From: CAYWNK01 sp047639615
GTDB lineage: Bacteria; Planctomycetota; UBA1135; GCA-002686595
Assembly: GCA_047639615.1 (NCBI GenBank)
Contig: JBLIOL010000120.1
Location: 1 to 14,271, forward strand
DNA: 14,271 bases
Direction: 5' to 3'
Shown here: positions 1 to 7,669 of the stretch, in pieces
Position numbering within the stretch: the stretch's first letter is position 1
Layout: each line of letters starts with the position of its first letter
Program-made: the position numbers and the translations under genes
Notes under the pieces: model-generated
The model's input: the letters and a program-made list of their open reading frames with translations, nothing else
The model's database searches: none
Told to the model about the DNA's origin: nothing

Positions 1-998
1 CGGGCATCTGCCGCGGCTCACGCAATGTGCTGGCGCGCTACTACCAGGCGATTCCGATCGGCATCACCGTGGAAGGCGCGAACATTCTAACGCGTACCTT
101 GATCGTCTTTGGGCAGGGTGTCTTGCGTTGCCACCCGCACGCACAGGACGAGGTGCGCGCGGCCATGCAGGGCGACCTGGTGGCCTTCGACAAGGCCTTC
201 GTGAAGCACGTGGGCAACGCTGCTAGCGTCAGTGCTCGCGCCGTCTGGACCGCGGTGCTGGGTGGTGGCTTATCCCCCGCTGCGGGCAGCGCCGAATCAG
301 CGCGTCTGGTCAATGGCCTGACGCGCTTCTCCGCCGCCTTCGCCTTTTCTACAGAGATGGCCATGCTCACCGTGGGCGGCCAGCTCAAGCGCCGCGAAGC
401 GCTCTCGGGTCGCCTGGCCGATTGCATGGCCTGGCTCTACTTCGGTTCCGCCGCTTTGCATCGCTTCGAAGCAGGCGGCTGCAAGCCGGAGGAGATCCCC
501 TTCCTGCGTTGGTCCACGGAGACCTGCCTGAAGAACCTGCAGGACAGCATCGACGGCTTGCTGCGCAACCTGCCCAACGCCTTCCTCGGCACTTGCCTGC
601 GGCGCGCGCTATTCCCCTTCGGACTGCCCTACGGCGGCCCCTCGGACGAGCTCACCTGCAGCCTAGCCAAGCACGCCATGGAGAACGAAGCCACGCGCGC
701 CATGCTCGTGAAGGGTGTGCACATCCCGAGCGAAGAGAGCTTCGGCCTGGGCAGCCTCGAAGCGACCTTCCAGCGCCTGCGCACCCTCGCGCCCGTGCGC
801 AAGAAACTGCGCGCCGGCGTGCGCGCACGCAAGCTCGCGCGCGGTCCCGAAGCGGGAATGCTCGAGGCGGCCGTGGAAGCGGGCGTGCTGGAAGCTGCTG
901 AAGCCAGCGCGTTGGGCAAAGCTCTAGCCGCCCGGGATGAGCAGATGCAGGTGGACGCATTCGACGCTGAGGCCTATCTGGATCGTTGTGGGGCATAG
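1..998 (+). CDS. fadE: FadE-type acyl-CoA dehydrogenase, C-terminal part (5' truncated by window edge)
   Basis: Catalyses the first step of fatty-acid beta-oxidation, the FAD-dependent alpha,beta-dehydrogenation of acyl-CoA. The reading frame is open from base 3 to a TAG at 996-998, so the gene begins outside the window; the GTG at 27 is an internal Val codon. The first visible residues read GICRGSRNVLARYYQAIPIG, then TVEGANILTRTLIVFGQG, which closely resembles the same part of Escherichia coli FadE. By family alignment the Glu of VEGAN (codon 72-74) corresponds to the catalytic base of acyl-CoA dehydrogenases. The rest, about 300 residues, fits the FadE-specific C-terminal extension (DUF1974/ACDH_C), which short acyl-CoA dehydrogenases lack. 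No frameshift is seen. It is followed by a hairpin and then an unrelated pseudopilin cluster, so it is probably transcribed separately. Family assignment is secure; substrate chain length cannot be read from this part. Confidence 0.93.
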   Translation, partial: GICRGSRNVLARYYQAIPIGITVEGANILTRTLIVFGQGVLRCHPHAQDEVRAAMQGDLVAFDKAFVKHVGNAASVSARAVWTAVLGGGLSPAAGSAESARLVNGLTRFSAAFAFSTEMAMLTVGGQLKRREALSGRLADCMAWLYFGSAALHRFEAGGCKPEEIPFLRWSTETCLKNLQDSIDGLLRNLPNAFLGTCLRRALFPFGLPYGGPSDELTCSLAKHAMENEATRAMLVKGVHIPSEESFGLGSLEATFQRLRTLAPVRKKLRAGVRARKLARGPEAGMLEAAVEAGVLEAAEASALGKALAARDEQMQVDAFDAEAYLDRCGA

Positions 999-1028
999 CC
1001 CTACCGAGAGATAGAAAGCTCGTTTCAG

Positions 1029-1050
1029 CTCAGGTCGCCAAACGACCGAG
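1029..1050 (+). terminator. Hairpin after fadE, possible terminator without a T-run
   Basis: CTC-A-GGTCG, loop CCAAA, CGACC-GAG forms an 8-bp stem with one bulged A, 30 nt after the fadE stop. No T-tract follows, so a classical intrinsic terminator is not supported. It could be a Rho-assisted end or an RNA 3' stabiliser. Its place between fadE and the pseudopilin genes fits a transcription boundary. Confidence 0.4.
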
Positions 1051-1102
1051 AGGCAAGGCAGCAGGATTAGGCTTTCCCCCCGTAGAGCTCATCCCGTTAG
1101 CC

Positions 1103-1684
1103 ATGCATTCCCCTCTCTATAGACTCCACCGCCGGGCACACTCCAAGCGCGGTATGAGCCTGATCGAGGTCATGATCTCCTTCCTGATCCTGACCGTCGC
1201 AGTGCTGATTCTGTCGTCCACGATCACAGCATCCGTGGCGCATACGGGTTCTAAGCGCGAACGCGCCTTGGCGGCGGAAGCCGTCATGAACATGCTCGAG
1301 AGCATGCGCGCGGCGCCCTTTGAGCAGCTGTACGCGCTCTACAACTCCGACCCGGACGACGACCCTGAGGGAGTAGGCACTGCACCGGGAAGCTACTTCC
1401 ACGTGGCCAACCTCACGCCGCTCCCCTCGCCCGAGGGGCCCGGGGAAGCCTGGGTTGGAGAGATCAGCCTGCCTGGCGCCGGGCCCGGACTCTTCGAGAA
1501 TGCCGAGCTTCCAGAACTCGGCCTGCCCCGTGACCTGAACGGCGATCTTGCCATCCGCGCTACCGACGTAGCCGACCGCTATCAGATCTTGCCCGCGATC
1601 GTGACCGTGCGCTGGCTCAGTGGTGGTGCCGAGCGCAAGCTCTCCATGCCCACGATTTTCTCCGCCATGGAGAACGCGAAGTGA
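1103..1684 (+). CDS. GspI/PilV-like minor pseudopilin
   Basis: A 193-aa prepilin-like protein. The leader is 17 residues and basic (ending HSKRG), followed by MSLIEVMISFLILTVAVL. This is a class III signal: prepilin peptidase would cut after Gly17, and Glu at mature position +5 (Glu22) starts the hydrophobic assembly helix. The exported part is mostly polar and includes an LPRDLNGD segment rich in Asp/Asn near the C-terminus, of a kind that often binds calcium in pseudopilins. I chose the ATG at 1103 because the ATG at 1154 would remove the leader, and upstream in-frame codons run back into fadE. No clear ribosome site precedes it. The stop overlaps the start of the next gene (GTGA), so the two are translationally coupled. 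It is first in the I-J-K-like order of minor pseudopilins. GspI and PilV cannot be told apart by eye. Confidence 0.85.
   Translation: MHSPLYRLHRRAHSKRGMSLIEVMISFLILTVAVLILSSTITASVAHTGSKRERALAAEAVMNMLESMRAAPFEQLYALYNSDPDDDPEGVGTAPGSYFHVANLTPLPSPEGPGEAWVGEISLPGAGPGLFENAELPELGLPRDLNGDLAIRATDVADRYQILPAIVTVRWLSGGAERKLSMPTIFSAMENAK
1669..1674 (+). promoter_or_regulatory. Ribosome binding site deciding a GTG start
   Basis: GGAGAA lies 6 nt before the GTG at 1681, inside the end of the preceding gene. It supports the GTG as the true start of the second pseudopilin, where the prepilin leader also begins. Confidence 0.6.
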
Positions 1685-2301
1685 GCCTACGCCAGACCAA
1701 AAGCACGAGCGGCTTCACCTTGATGGAGGTCATGATCGCCATGACCATCCTTGGACTGCTGCTGGCGAATGTAGGCCTGGTCTCTCGGGCCGGCACTCGA
1801 GCCGCCCAATCCGGGCTCTTCGAACAGTTGATTGAAGATGAGCTCGAGCAGGGCCTCGATCGCGTGCGCTTGGCCTTGATGTCTTCCACGGCAGCCAATC
1901 TCTACCCGACCTTCGCCGCGCCCCTCAGCCAGGACTACATCGAATTCAGCACATCACTCGGGTACGAGAACAACATGCTGGTGGAGAGCGAGCCCGAACG
2001 TATCTCGTGGAAGGCGCAGGGATCCGGTGGTCAGTTGGTTTGGGAGCAAAACTTCGATCAACCTAGCAAGCGCAGGGTGGTCTGGTCGAACTCCGTGCCA
2101 ATGCTCCAGATGGGCGAGATCGCCAATGAACTGGACGACAATGGGAACGGCCTGCAGGACGAGCCGGGCATCGCCTTCAGCGTGGAAGCGGAAGCCTCGA
2201 ACCAGGCCCAGGTCTACGTCCACCTGACAATCGAGAAGACCAATCCCGACGGCAAGCAAGTGCCCACGGCGCGCTCGATTAACGTCACCTGCAGGAACTA
2301 G
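1681..2301 (+). CDS. GspJ/PilW-like minor pseudopilin
   Basis: A 206-aa prepilin-like protein starting at GTG. A short leader ends KSTSG, then FTLMEVMIAMTILGLLLANVG: cleavage after Gly11, Glu at +5 (Glu16), then the hydrophobic helix. The GTG overlaps the stop of the upstream pseudopilin by 4 nt and has a good ribosome site. The ectodomain carries a calcium-loop-like segment at residues 152-161 (DDNGNGLQDE), an arrangement often found in PilW/GspJ-type proteins; calcium binding is an inference. Second position in the cluster, length and the FTLMEV signature fit GspJ or PilW. Such proteins form the tip of a pseudopilus or type IV pilus with GspI/PilV and GspK/PilX, and prime assembly from the inner membrane. 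The next gene starts 4 nt after its stop. Confidence 0.85.
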   Translation: MSLRQTKSTSGFTLMEVMIAMTILGLLLANVGLVSRAGTRAAQSGLFEQLIEDELEQGLDRVRLALMSSTAANLYPTFAAPLSQDYIEFSTSLGYENNMLVESEPERISWKAQGSGGQLVWEQNFDQPSKRRVVWSNSVPMLQMGEIANELDDNGNGLQDEPGIAFSVEAEASNQAQVYVHLTIEKTNPDGKQVPTARSINVTCRN

Positions 2302-2305
2302 GGAT

Positions 2306-3829
2306 ATGCTGACAAGACCGACCAGCCGCCGCGGAAGCGCCCTCGTCCTGTGCCTGATCCTGGTGACCTTGATCGCCGGGCTCGGCGCTGGGTTGGTTCA
2401 GGTCAGCGCCGCCCACCAGCGCAAGCAGGCCCAGAGCATCAACAATATGCGCGCCTTGTACATCGCGGAGGCAGGCCTCTCCGAGGCCTTCCTGAGCTTG
2501 AGCCAGGGCCGCTCGGGGGAGGTAGGCAACCCCGCAGAACTAGCGACCTACGCGGGGGGCTACTTCTGGGTGACCGCCGAGAAACAGGCGGACGGCCTGA
2601 TCCAACTGCGCAGCACAGGTCTCTACCGGTCAGGGCGTTCCTGCCTGGGAGCGGTGGTCAGCTCCAACTACAACCCGGTCGGTGCCCGCGGGGTCAGTTC
2701 CCTGGGCGACCTACTCGTCGGCGCCGGTAGCATCTTCGGAGTGCTCGACCCAAGCGGTACAGGCGCCACGGCACAATTGCGCGCCGATGGCGACATCATC
2801 TTCCAGGGAATCACCAGGGACGGTGTCGGCTCCACCAGCGTGGCCGGCAATGTGCAACCCGGGCCCCGGGGTATCGTCGAAGGTGGTGCCTACGTCCAGA
2901 TCAGTGGCTCCATCGCGTCCTCCCTGAGCGAGATGGACATGCCTGCCGTACGCTTTCCGAGTCTAGGTCCGAGCACTGGCGACATCGAAGTGGCAGCCCG
3001 CAGCGAGGTCAACCTCAACGGCGACCAGCGCCGTGGTGTCCTGACCGTCGCAACCGGTGGGACCCTGACTCTCACGGGCCCTGCGGTGATCTACCTGGAT
3101 CAGCTCCTGGTCAGCCCCGGCGGCAACCTCGTGATCGATACCAGCAACGGCCCCGTAGAACTCTACCTAGACGACTCGATCGATCTCGCGGACGGGTCCT
3201 ACCTCTCCGAAATCGGTGGAGACCCGAGCCAAGCCGCCATCATCGTCGGTTCACCCGCAGCAGCCGACGATGGTAGCCGCTCCCTCTCCGCCCAAACCAT
3301 GGCTGCTACCGGGACCTTCTCAGGACTTATCTACAGCCCTTACAGCACGCTCAATCTCGGCGGGACCTTGGACATCGTCGGAGCCGTTTCAGCGGGGGAA
3401 CTGAGCCTCGGCGCTGGCTCCAATGTCACCTACGATCCCAGCCTAGCCACATCCGGTGTGGGCGTTGACGGTGAGGTAAGGATGATATCCTGGACCGTCC
3501 TCGGCCTGCCCGACGAACCGGTCGTGCAATCCAAGCTCGATCCCAAGCTCACCATCGCCATGCTCGGTCTCGCCCAAAAGCCCTCCTCCGAAGCCTACGA
3601 GGTGACCCGCGCCCAGATCGAACTTGTGACCACGGGCGACATAAGTCGCACCTACTCCGGCGAGCTCTCTGCTATCGACTGGAGTCAGGTGAAGACGGTC
3701 AAGACGATCGCCTGGTGGGACGAAGCCTCCGGCACCTACTCCACGAAGACGGAGGTCAAGATCATCACCGATCCGGACGGCACGTACGACTACGAGGTCA
3801 AGACCACCATCTCCAGTGGGAGCCTCTAG
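2306..3829 (+). CDS. PilX/GspK-like protein with solenoid-type ectodomain
   Basis: A 507-aa protein. The N-terminus is TSRRG then SALVLCLILVTLIAGLGAGL, a prepilin-like leader and membrane helix. The residue five after the cut is Leu rather than Glu, as is normal for GspK and PilX, the tip subunits. Next comes NNMRALYIAEAGLSEAF, a typical PilX N-terminal segment (residues about 46-62). Residues about 240-380 contain repeated short beta-strand stretches rich in Gly, Leu and Thr (for example GTLTLTGPAVIYL, FSGLIYSPYSTLNLGGTL). This resembles the polymer-forming-like domain annotated DUF7305 in other PilX-like proteins. The last 120 residues are polar and I do not recognise them. AGGAA at 2293-2297 is a plausible ribosome site, and the gene is tightly coupled to the preceding pseudopilin. 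It probably caps or displays a pseudopilus; an adhesive role is possible but unproven. Confidence 0.8.
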   Translation: MLTRPTSRRGSALVLCLILVTLIAGLGAGLVQVSAAHQRKQAQSINNMRALYIAEAGLSEAFLSLSQGRSGEVGNPAELATYAGGYFWVTAEKQADGLIQLRSTGLYRSGRSCLGAVVSSNYNPVGARGVSSLGDLLVGAGSIFGVLDPSGTGATAQLRADGDIIFQGITRDGVGSTSVAGNVQPGPRGIVEGGAYVQISGSIASSLSEMDMPAVRFPSLGPSTGDIEVAARSEVNLNGDQRRGVLTVATGGTLTLTGPAVIYLDQLLVSPGGNLVIDTSNGPVELYLDDSIDLADGSYLSEIGGDPSQAAIIVGSPAAADDGSRSLSAQTMAATGTFSGLIYSPYSTLNLGGTLDIVGAVSAGELSLGAGSNVTYDPSLATSGVGVDGEVRMISWTVLGLPDEPVVQSKLDPKLTIAMLGLAQKPSSEAYEVTRAQIELVTTGDISRTYSGELSAIDWSQVKTVKTIAWWDEASGTYSTKTEVKIITDPDGTYDYEVKTTISSGSL

Positions 3830-3853
3830 CCCCGCGTAGCGCAAGCCTCTCCG

Positions 3854-5143
3854 ATGATCCTCGCCCTCCGCAAACAACTCGCCCTGGCATGCGTGCTCTT
3901 GGCAGCGCCGGCTATGGGCGGCGCCGACCACAAGGATCTGCTAGAGCAAGCACGCAAGGGCAACGTGCTGCCCGCGCCCGAGCTCCTCGCCCAGCTCTAT
4001 GGAGAGCCACGGGGAACGCTCCTAACCCTCGTTGAAGCTGCTCAGGCAGACCTCGCAAAGCAACCGAGCGCTGGCATTGCAAGGCTACTGGAAGAGGTAC
4101 GCAAGCTGCCTGCGGAAGTTCTCGCCCAGCGCCAGGGCCTGCCCGCTGACAGCCGCAACGAGCAGGTCTGGGTGCACGGAATCGGCATCGCCAGCGCGTT
4201 CATCAAGAGCCTAGCGACCCCCCGCGAGCTCGATAGCCTGGCGCAGATATTGGAAGCACCCGAGTGGGTCAGCGCCGAACGGCTCGGTCCTGAGGAAGCC
4301 CCTCTGGAACGCGCCCTGCGTGCGCTGCTGCTGCGCAACGAAGCCAGCTACTCCAAGCTCACGGCGCTCTTCACGCGCGTGCCCGACTGGGCTACGCCCG
4401 CCTACCTGCGTGCTATCTCCGGTACGCGCACTCTCAATGCCTTGCGCGCCCTGCCGACCTTGCTTGGCCGACGCGATGGCATGGACACCTACGTGCTAAC
4501 CCAGATCGCATCGGTTGCACGCTACGCCCGCGCGCCCCTGGAGGACATCAGCCTGGGACGCATCCGCTCCTACCTGCACTCCACGGATCCCCATGAGCGC
4601 CGGACGGCTGCGCAAGCCCTGGGCTTCCTGGATGACACCGAGTGCATCCTCGACCTAATCGGACTCTTGCGCGACACGGAGACCGGTGTGCGTCACGCCT
4701 CCTATGGCTCCTTGCGCCTGATCACCGCCATGACTATGGACCCTGGTTACGGGCGCTGGATGGGCTGGCACCGGCGGGAGAGGACTTGGTGGCAGGAGCA
4801 AGCCGGCACGCACCTGGTGGTGCTGCAAGCTGGCGACTCGGAGGGTTTGGTCGTAGCCCTGCGCGAGCTGGGTTCTAGGCGCCTATTCCGCCGCGAAATA
4901 GGACCTTCTATTCGCCCCCTACTGAGCTCCAATCAAGTGTCGACCGTGCGTATCGCGCTCTCCGCGCTGACCGCCCTGCGCGTCAACGACGAGGAAACCC
5001 TGGAGCGCGTAGCCGCCCTGATGAGCCACCCGGAAGCCTCCGTCAGGGAGCAGGCAAAAGGCAGCCTAACTCTGATCACGCGCCGTCAATTCCAGCTTCC
5101 TGTATCCCGAACACCCCTGACTAGCCCCCCAACGGCGAAGTAA
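3854..5143 (+). CDS. Exported HEAT-repeat protein of the pseudopilin cluster
   Basis: A 429-aa protein with a Sec-type signal peptide: basic start, hydrophobic LALACVLLAAPA core, and cleavage near residues 20-23 before ADHKD. The mature protein is helical and Leu/Ala/Arg-rich. Recognisable HEAT-like repeats lie at about residues 241-295 (DPHERRTAAQALGFL...) and 353-410 (STVRIALSALTALR... and ASVREQAKGSLTLIT). Between them at about 298-316 is a Trp-rich segment (GYGRWMGWHRRERTWWQEQ), an insert style I associate with planctomycete HEAT proteins. It starts 24 nt after the PilX-like gene, so it is probably co-transcribed and acts outside the membrane, likely as a protein-binding scaffold. No catalytic motif is visible. 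It has no obvious ribosome site. The HEAT fold is fairly sure; the partner is unknown. Confidence 0.75.
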   Translation: MILALRKQLALACVLLAAPAMGGADHKDLLEQARKGNVLPAPELLAQLYGEPRGTLLTLVEAAQADLAKQPSAGIARLLEEVRKLPAEVLAQRQGLPADSRNEQVWVHGIGIASAFIKSLATPRELDSLAQILEAPEWVSAERLGPEEAPLERALRALLLRNEASYSKLTALFTRVPDWATPAYLRAISGTRTLNALRALPTLLGRRDGMDTYVLTQIASVARYARAPLEDISLGRIRSYLHSTDPHERRTAAQALGFLDDTECILDLIGLLRDTETGVRHASYGSLRLITAMTMDPGYGRWMGWHRRERTWWQEQAGTHLVVLQAGDSEGLVVALRELGSRRLFRREIGPSIRPLLSSNQVSTVRIALSALTALRVNDEETLERVAALMSHPEASVREQAKGSLTLITRRQFQLPVSRTPLTSPPTAK

Positions 5144-5159
5144 GTACTTCAGCGGGATG

Positions 5160-5167
5160 CCCCCCCC
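5160..5167 (+). repeat. Run of eight C in the gap before the signalling operon
   Basis: An uninterrupted C8 tract lies in the 82-nt gap between the HEAT gene and the HAMP gene, flanked by GCGGGATG and GCC. It could pair in part with the upstream GCGGG to form a weak hairpin. No T-run follows. Such tracts can slip, but this one is outside any coding region. Confidence 0.5.
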
Positions 5168-5225
5168 GCCACCCCTCAAGGCCTGAGCGGGATCCGCCGA
5201 ATAACTGATCACAGGTCCCTATCCT

Positions 5226-5699
5226 ATGTCACCCCGCACGTACGTCCGCCGCCGCAAGCTGATCAAGCCGCGCCTCCAACTCAAGCTCACGGGCTTGTTC
5301 GTTGGACTCTCGGCCTTGTCGCTGCTGCTGCAGTTAGTGCTCGTCACCAACCGCATCAGCCACGTGGCTCTCGAACTGCCCAGTGACGGCGCCGTACTAC
5401 TCGGCCTCTCGAACAGCGTTCTTCTCGACGTACTGGCCGGGTCCTTCCTGGTTTTCCTGCCGCTGACCCTGCTGGTAGGAGTCATCGCCACCTTCCGCAT
5501 CGCGGGTCCGCTGTATCGCATCGAGATGTTCTTGAACGCTGTCGAAGCAGGGGAGTGCCCGCCTGACTTCCACCTCCGGAAGAAAGACGAGCTGCAGGAC
5601 CTCGCCGCTCAACTAGTACGCGTCACACGCCCATTGCGAGTGTCGAGCTCCGATTCGGAATCTACAGAATCGACCGAAGCGGACAACCAGGCAGCTTAG
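5226..5699 (+). CDS. Two-TM membrane protein with HAMP-like tail and no output domain
   Basis: A 157-aa protein. A basic N-terminus (residues 4-20) is followed by TM1 at about 21-41, a short outside loop, TM2 at about 66-90, and then a HAMP-like segment. The last starts FRIAGPLYRIE (90-100) and continues through RKKDELQDLA, the usual second HAMP motif (Asp-Glu-Leu). The protein ends in an acidic Ser/Glu tail (SSSDSESTESTEADNQ) without a kinase, cyclase or chemotaxis output domain. It is the first gene of a three-gene unit and lies 14 nt before a histidine kinase that has its own HAMP. The loop outside the membrane is too short for a folded sensor. An accessory subunit that pairs with the kinase in the membrane is a reasonable inference. 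The start ATG has no strong ribosome site. Confidence 0.72.
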   Translation: MSPRTYVRRRKLIKPRLQLKLTGLFVGLSALSLLLQLVLVTNRISHVALELPSDGAVLLGLSNSVLLDVLAGSFLVFLPLTLLVGVIATFRIAGPLYRIEMFLNAVEAGECPPDFHLRKKDELQDLAAQLVRVTRPLRVSSSDSESTESTEADNQAA

Positions 5700-5713
5700 G
5701 CGACCCTCCCCCC

Positions 5714-7669
5714 ATGTCCCTGAGATCAAAGATCACATGGGTCCTCGTCGCCGTCATCGGGCTCTTCGCCCTCGTCGTCGACCGGATGCAGCAGAGCGTC
5801 TTTCATGGGCGCTTCCAGCAGATCGAGGAGCAGGAAGCCAGAGAACATGTGAGCCGCGTGAGCGCGGCCATCGAAGGCGCCATCAGTGACTTGGACGCGC
5901 TCGCCCTGGGCTTGGCCAATTTCACCCCCCTATTCGACTACGTCGATGCCCCGAACGCGGACTTCGAAAAGGACAGCCTGACCCCAACACGGCTTGGCCT
6001 GCAGGGCCTGGATCTGGTCTACGTGATCGCTCCGCCCGCGCCCGTAGATGAGAGCTCAGACGACTTCCTCAGCCCCGTGGCCCACTTGCCGCGCGTGCTT
6101 TGGTCACAGATCACAGACCCCCAAGCCAAGACATCGGTCGGTCTCGCGGAATTCCCGGCCGAGTTCCTGTCTCCGAATCACCCGCTGTTGCGCGGCGTAC
6201 TGCAGCGGGGATCCATGGCAGGTGTGATGCTCACCGAGCACTTACCCCTGCTCGTCTCCGCTCAGCCCATTCGCCGCAGTGATGGAACCGGCATGGCCTC
6301 CTCGCGAGACCAAGGCACCCTGATCGTCGGACGCTTTCTGAGCCAGGACCTGGCCCAGTTCCGCGATGCCGACGGGCGCGTCACTCTCGACCTGTGGCAG
6401 ATCGACGGCCGTCACGAATTGCCCGCCGAGGTTGAGCAGGTGCTCCCGCTGCTGACCGCCTCGACCCAGGTCTACTTGGCCGAGAAGGACGCGAGCTCCC
6501 TCTACGCCTACGAGACCTTCGGCGACATTCGCAACCGTCCCGAAATCCTACTGCGTGCCACCCTACCGCGCGACATTACCGCCATCGGCGACTTGGCTGC
6601 ACGCTCCGGCGTACTGACCTTACTGACCGCCGGTGCAACCCTGCTGCTGGTGCTCATGTTCCTGCTCAAGCGCATCGTACTCGACCCGCTTTCCACCTTG
6701 ACCCAACACGCGGTCAACGTAGGTGGTCAAGAGGACTACAAGGGGCGCAGCCCGCTCAAGCGTACGGACGAACTAGGCACGCTCTCCGGGGAGTTCGACA
6801 CCATGCTCGATCGACTCGATGAGGCCAAGCGCGCCCTGATGGACTCGGCCCGCCGGGCCGGTATGTCCGAGATCGCCACGGGCATCCTGCACAACGTTGG
6901 CAACGTGCTCAACAGTGTGAACATCTCCACCAGCCTAGCCGCTCAGCAAGTGGATGAGATGAGCCTGGCCGACCTGGAGCACCTCACCAATTTGCTCTCG
7001 AGCCATGCCGATGACCTGGCCGGATTCGTCTCCGACGATCCGCGCGGCAAGCACCTGCTACCGTTCCTCACCGCACTCTCCACCCAACTCTCGGATGAGC
7101 GCACGGGCCTACGCCAGGAGCTCTCCAACCTGGAAAAGGGTGTCGACCACATCTGCGATCTGATCAAGTCCCAGCAGGCCTACGCCATCCGCAGCAACCT
7201 ACTGGAAACTCTCAACATCGAGCAGGTGCTGGAAGAAGCGGTGCGCATCACCAACAAGGCCTCCTGCATCAAGGACGGTGTGGACATCCGCGTCGATGTC
7301 ACCGACATGCCGGTGGTCGCTGCCGATCACCATCGCGTACTCGAAATCCTGGTCAACCTGCTTCAGAACGGCAAGCAAGCACTCATCGGATCGAAGACGA
7401 ATGCCCCGGCTATCGTGCTCTCCGCTGCACTCGAAGGGGAGCGTGTGCTGATCACCGTCAGCGACAACGGCCCCGGCATTCCGGCAGAGATCGCCTCCCA
7501 GATCTTCGGCCTAGGCTTCACCACCAAACCCACAGGCATGGGCTACGGATTGCACACGGCCGCCAACGCCGCCACCGAAATGGACGGCAAACTCACAGTA
7601 TCTGACGGCCACCCCGGCGCCGTCTTCACACTCGACATCCCCCACCGGGCCACGACGCAAGCGTCATGA
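5714..7669 (+). CDS. CHASE4-like sensor histidine kinase with HN-type H-box
   Basis: A 651-aa inner-membrane kinase. TM1 is at about residues 8-24. The outside sensor, about 30-295, resembles CHASE4 at its start (long helix, then a region including LGLQGLDLVYVI). TM2 is at about 299-320, and HAMP at about 316-372 with the DELGTL motif. The H-box is MSEIATGILHNVGNVLNSV, with His393 as expected phosphoacceptor followed by Asn. This is a divergent class, not the usual SHELRTPL. A roughly 100-residue helical stretch with a SQQAYA motif leads to the HATPase domain: N-box NLLQNGKQAL (Asn552), G1 DNGPGIP (584-590), F-box FGLGFTTK and G2 GMGYGLHTA (608-615). All ATP-binding boxes are intact, so it should be active. 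Its stop overlaps the next gene by ATGA, so the hybrid regulator is its likely partner. The ligand cannot be read. Confidence 0.9.
   Translation: MSLRSKITWVLVAVIGLFALVVDRMQQSVFHGRFQQIEEQEAREHVSRVSAAIEGAISDLDALALGLANFTPLFDYVDAPNADFEKDSLTPTRLGLQGLDLVYVIAPPAPVDESSDDFLSPVAHLPRVLWSQITDPQAKTSVGLAEFPAEFLSPNHPLLRGVLQRGSMAGVMLTEHLPLLVSAQPIRRSDGTGMASSRDQGTLIVGRFLSQDLAQFRDADGRVTLDLWQIDGRHELPAEVEQVLPLLTASTQVYLAEKDASSLYAYETFGDIRNRPEILLRATLPRDITAIGDLAARSGVLTLLTAGATLLLVLMFLLKRIVLDPLSTLTQHAVNVGGQEDYKGRSPLKRTDELGTLSGEFDTMLDRLDEAKRALMDSARRAGMSEIATGILHNVGNVLNSVNISTSLAAQQVDEMSLADLEHLTNLLSSHADDLAGFVSDDPRGKHLLPFLTALSTQLSDERTGLRQELSNLEKGVDHICDLIKSQQAYAIRSNLLETLNIEQVLEEAVRITNKASCIKDGVDIRVDVTDMPVVAADHHRVLEILVNLLQNGKQALIGSKTNAPAIVLSAALEGERVLITVSDNGPGIPAEIASQIFGLGFTTKPTGMGYGLHTAANAATEMDGKLTVSDGHPGAVFTLDIPHRATTQAS

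Noticed and set aside
422..901. Second long open frame inside fadE (and others antisense to fadE, the HEAT gene and the kinase genes)
   Set aside because: Arg/Pro/Ala-rich composition typical of shifted frames in GC-rich DNA; the FadE frame has clear homology.
986..1102. Upstream extension of the first pseudopilin to a start inside fadE
   Set aside because: The extra 39 residues are basic with no signal character; the ATG at 1103 gives a proper prepilin leader.
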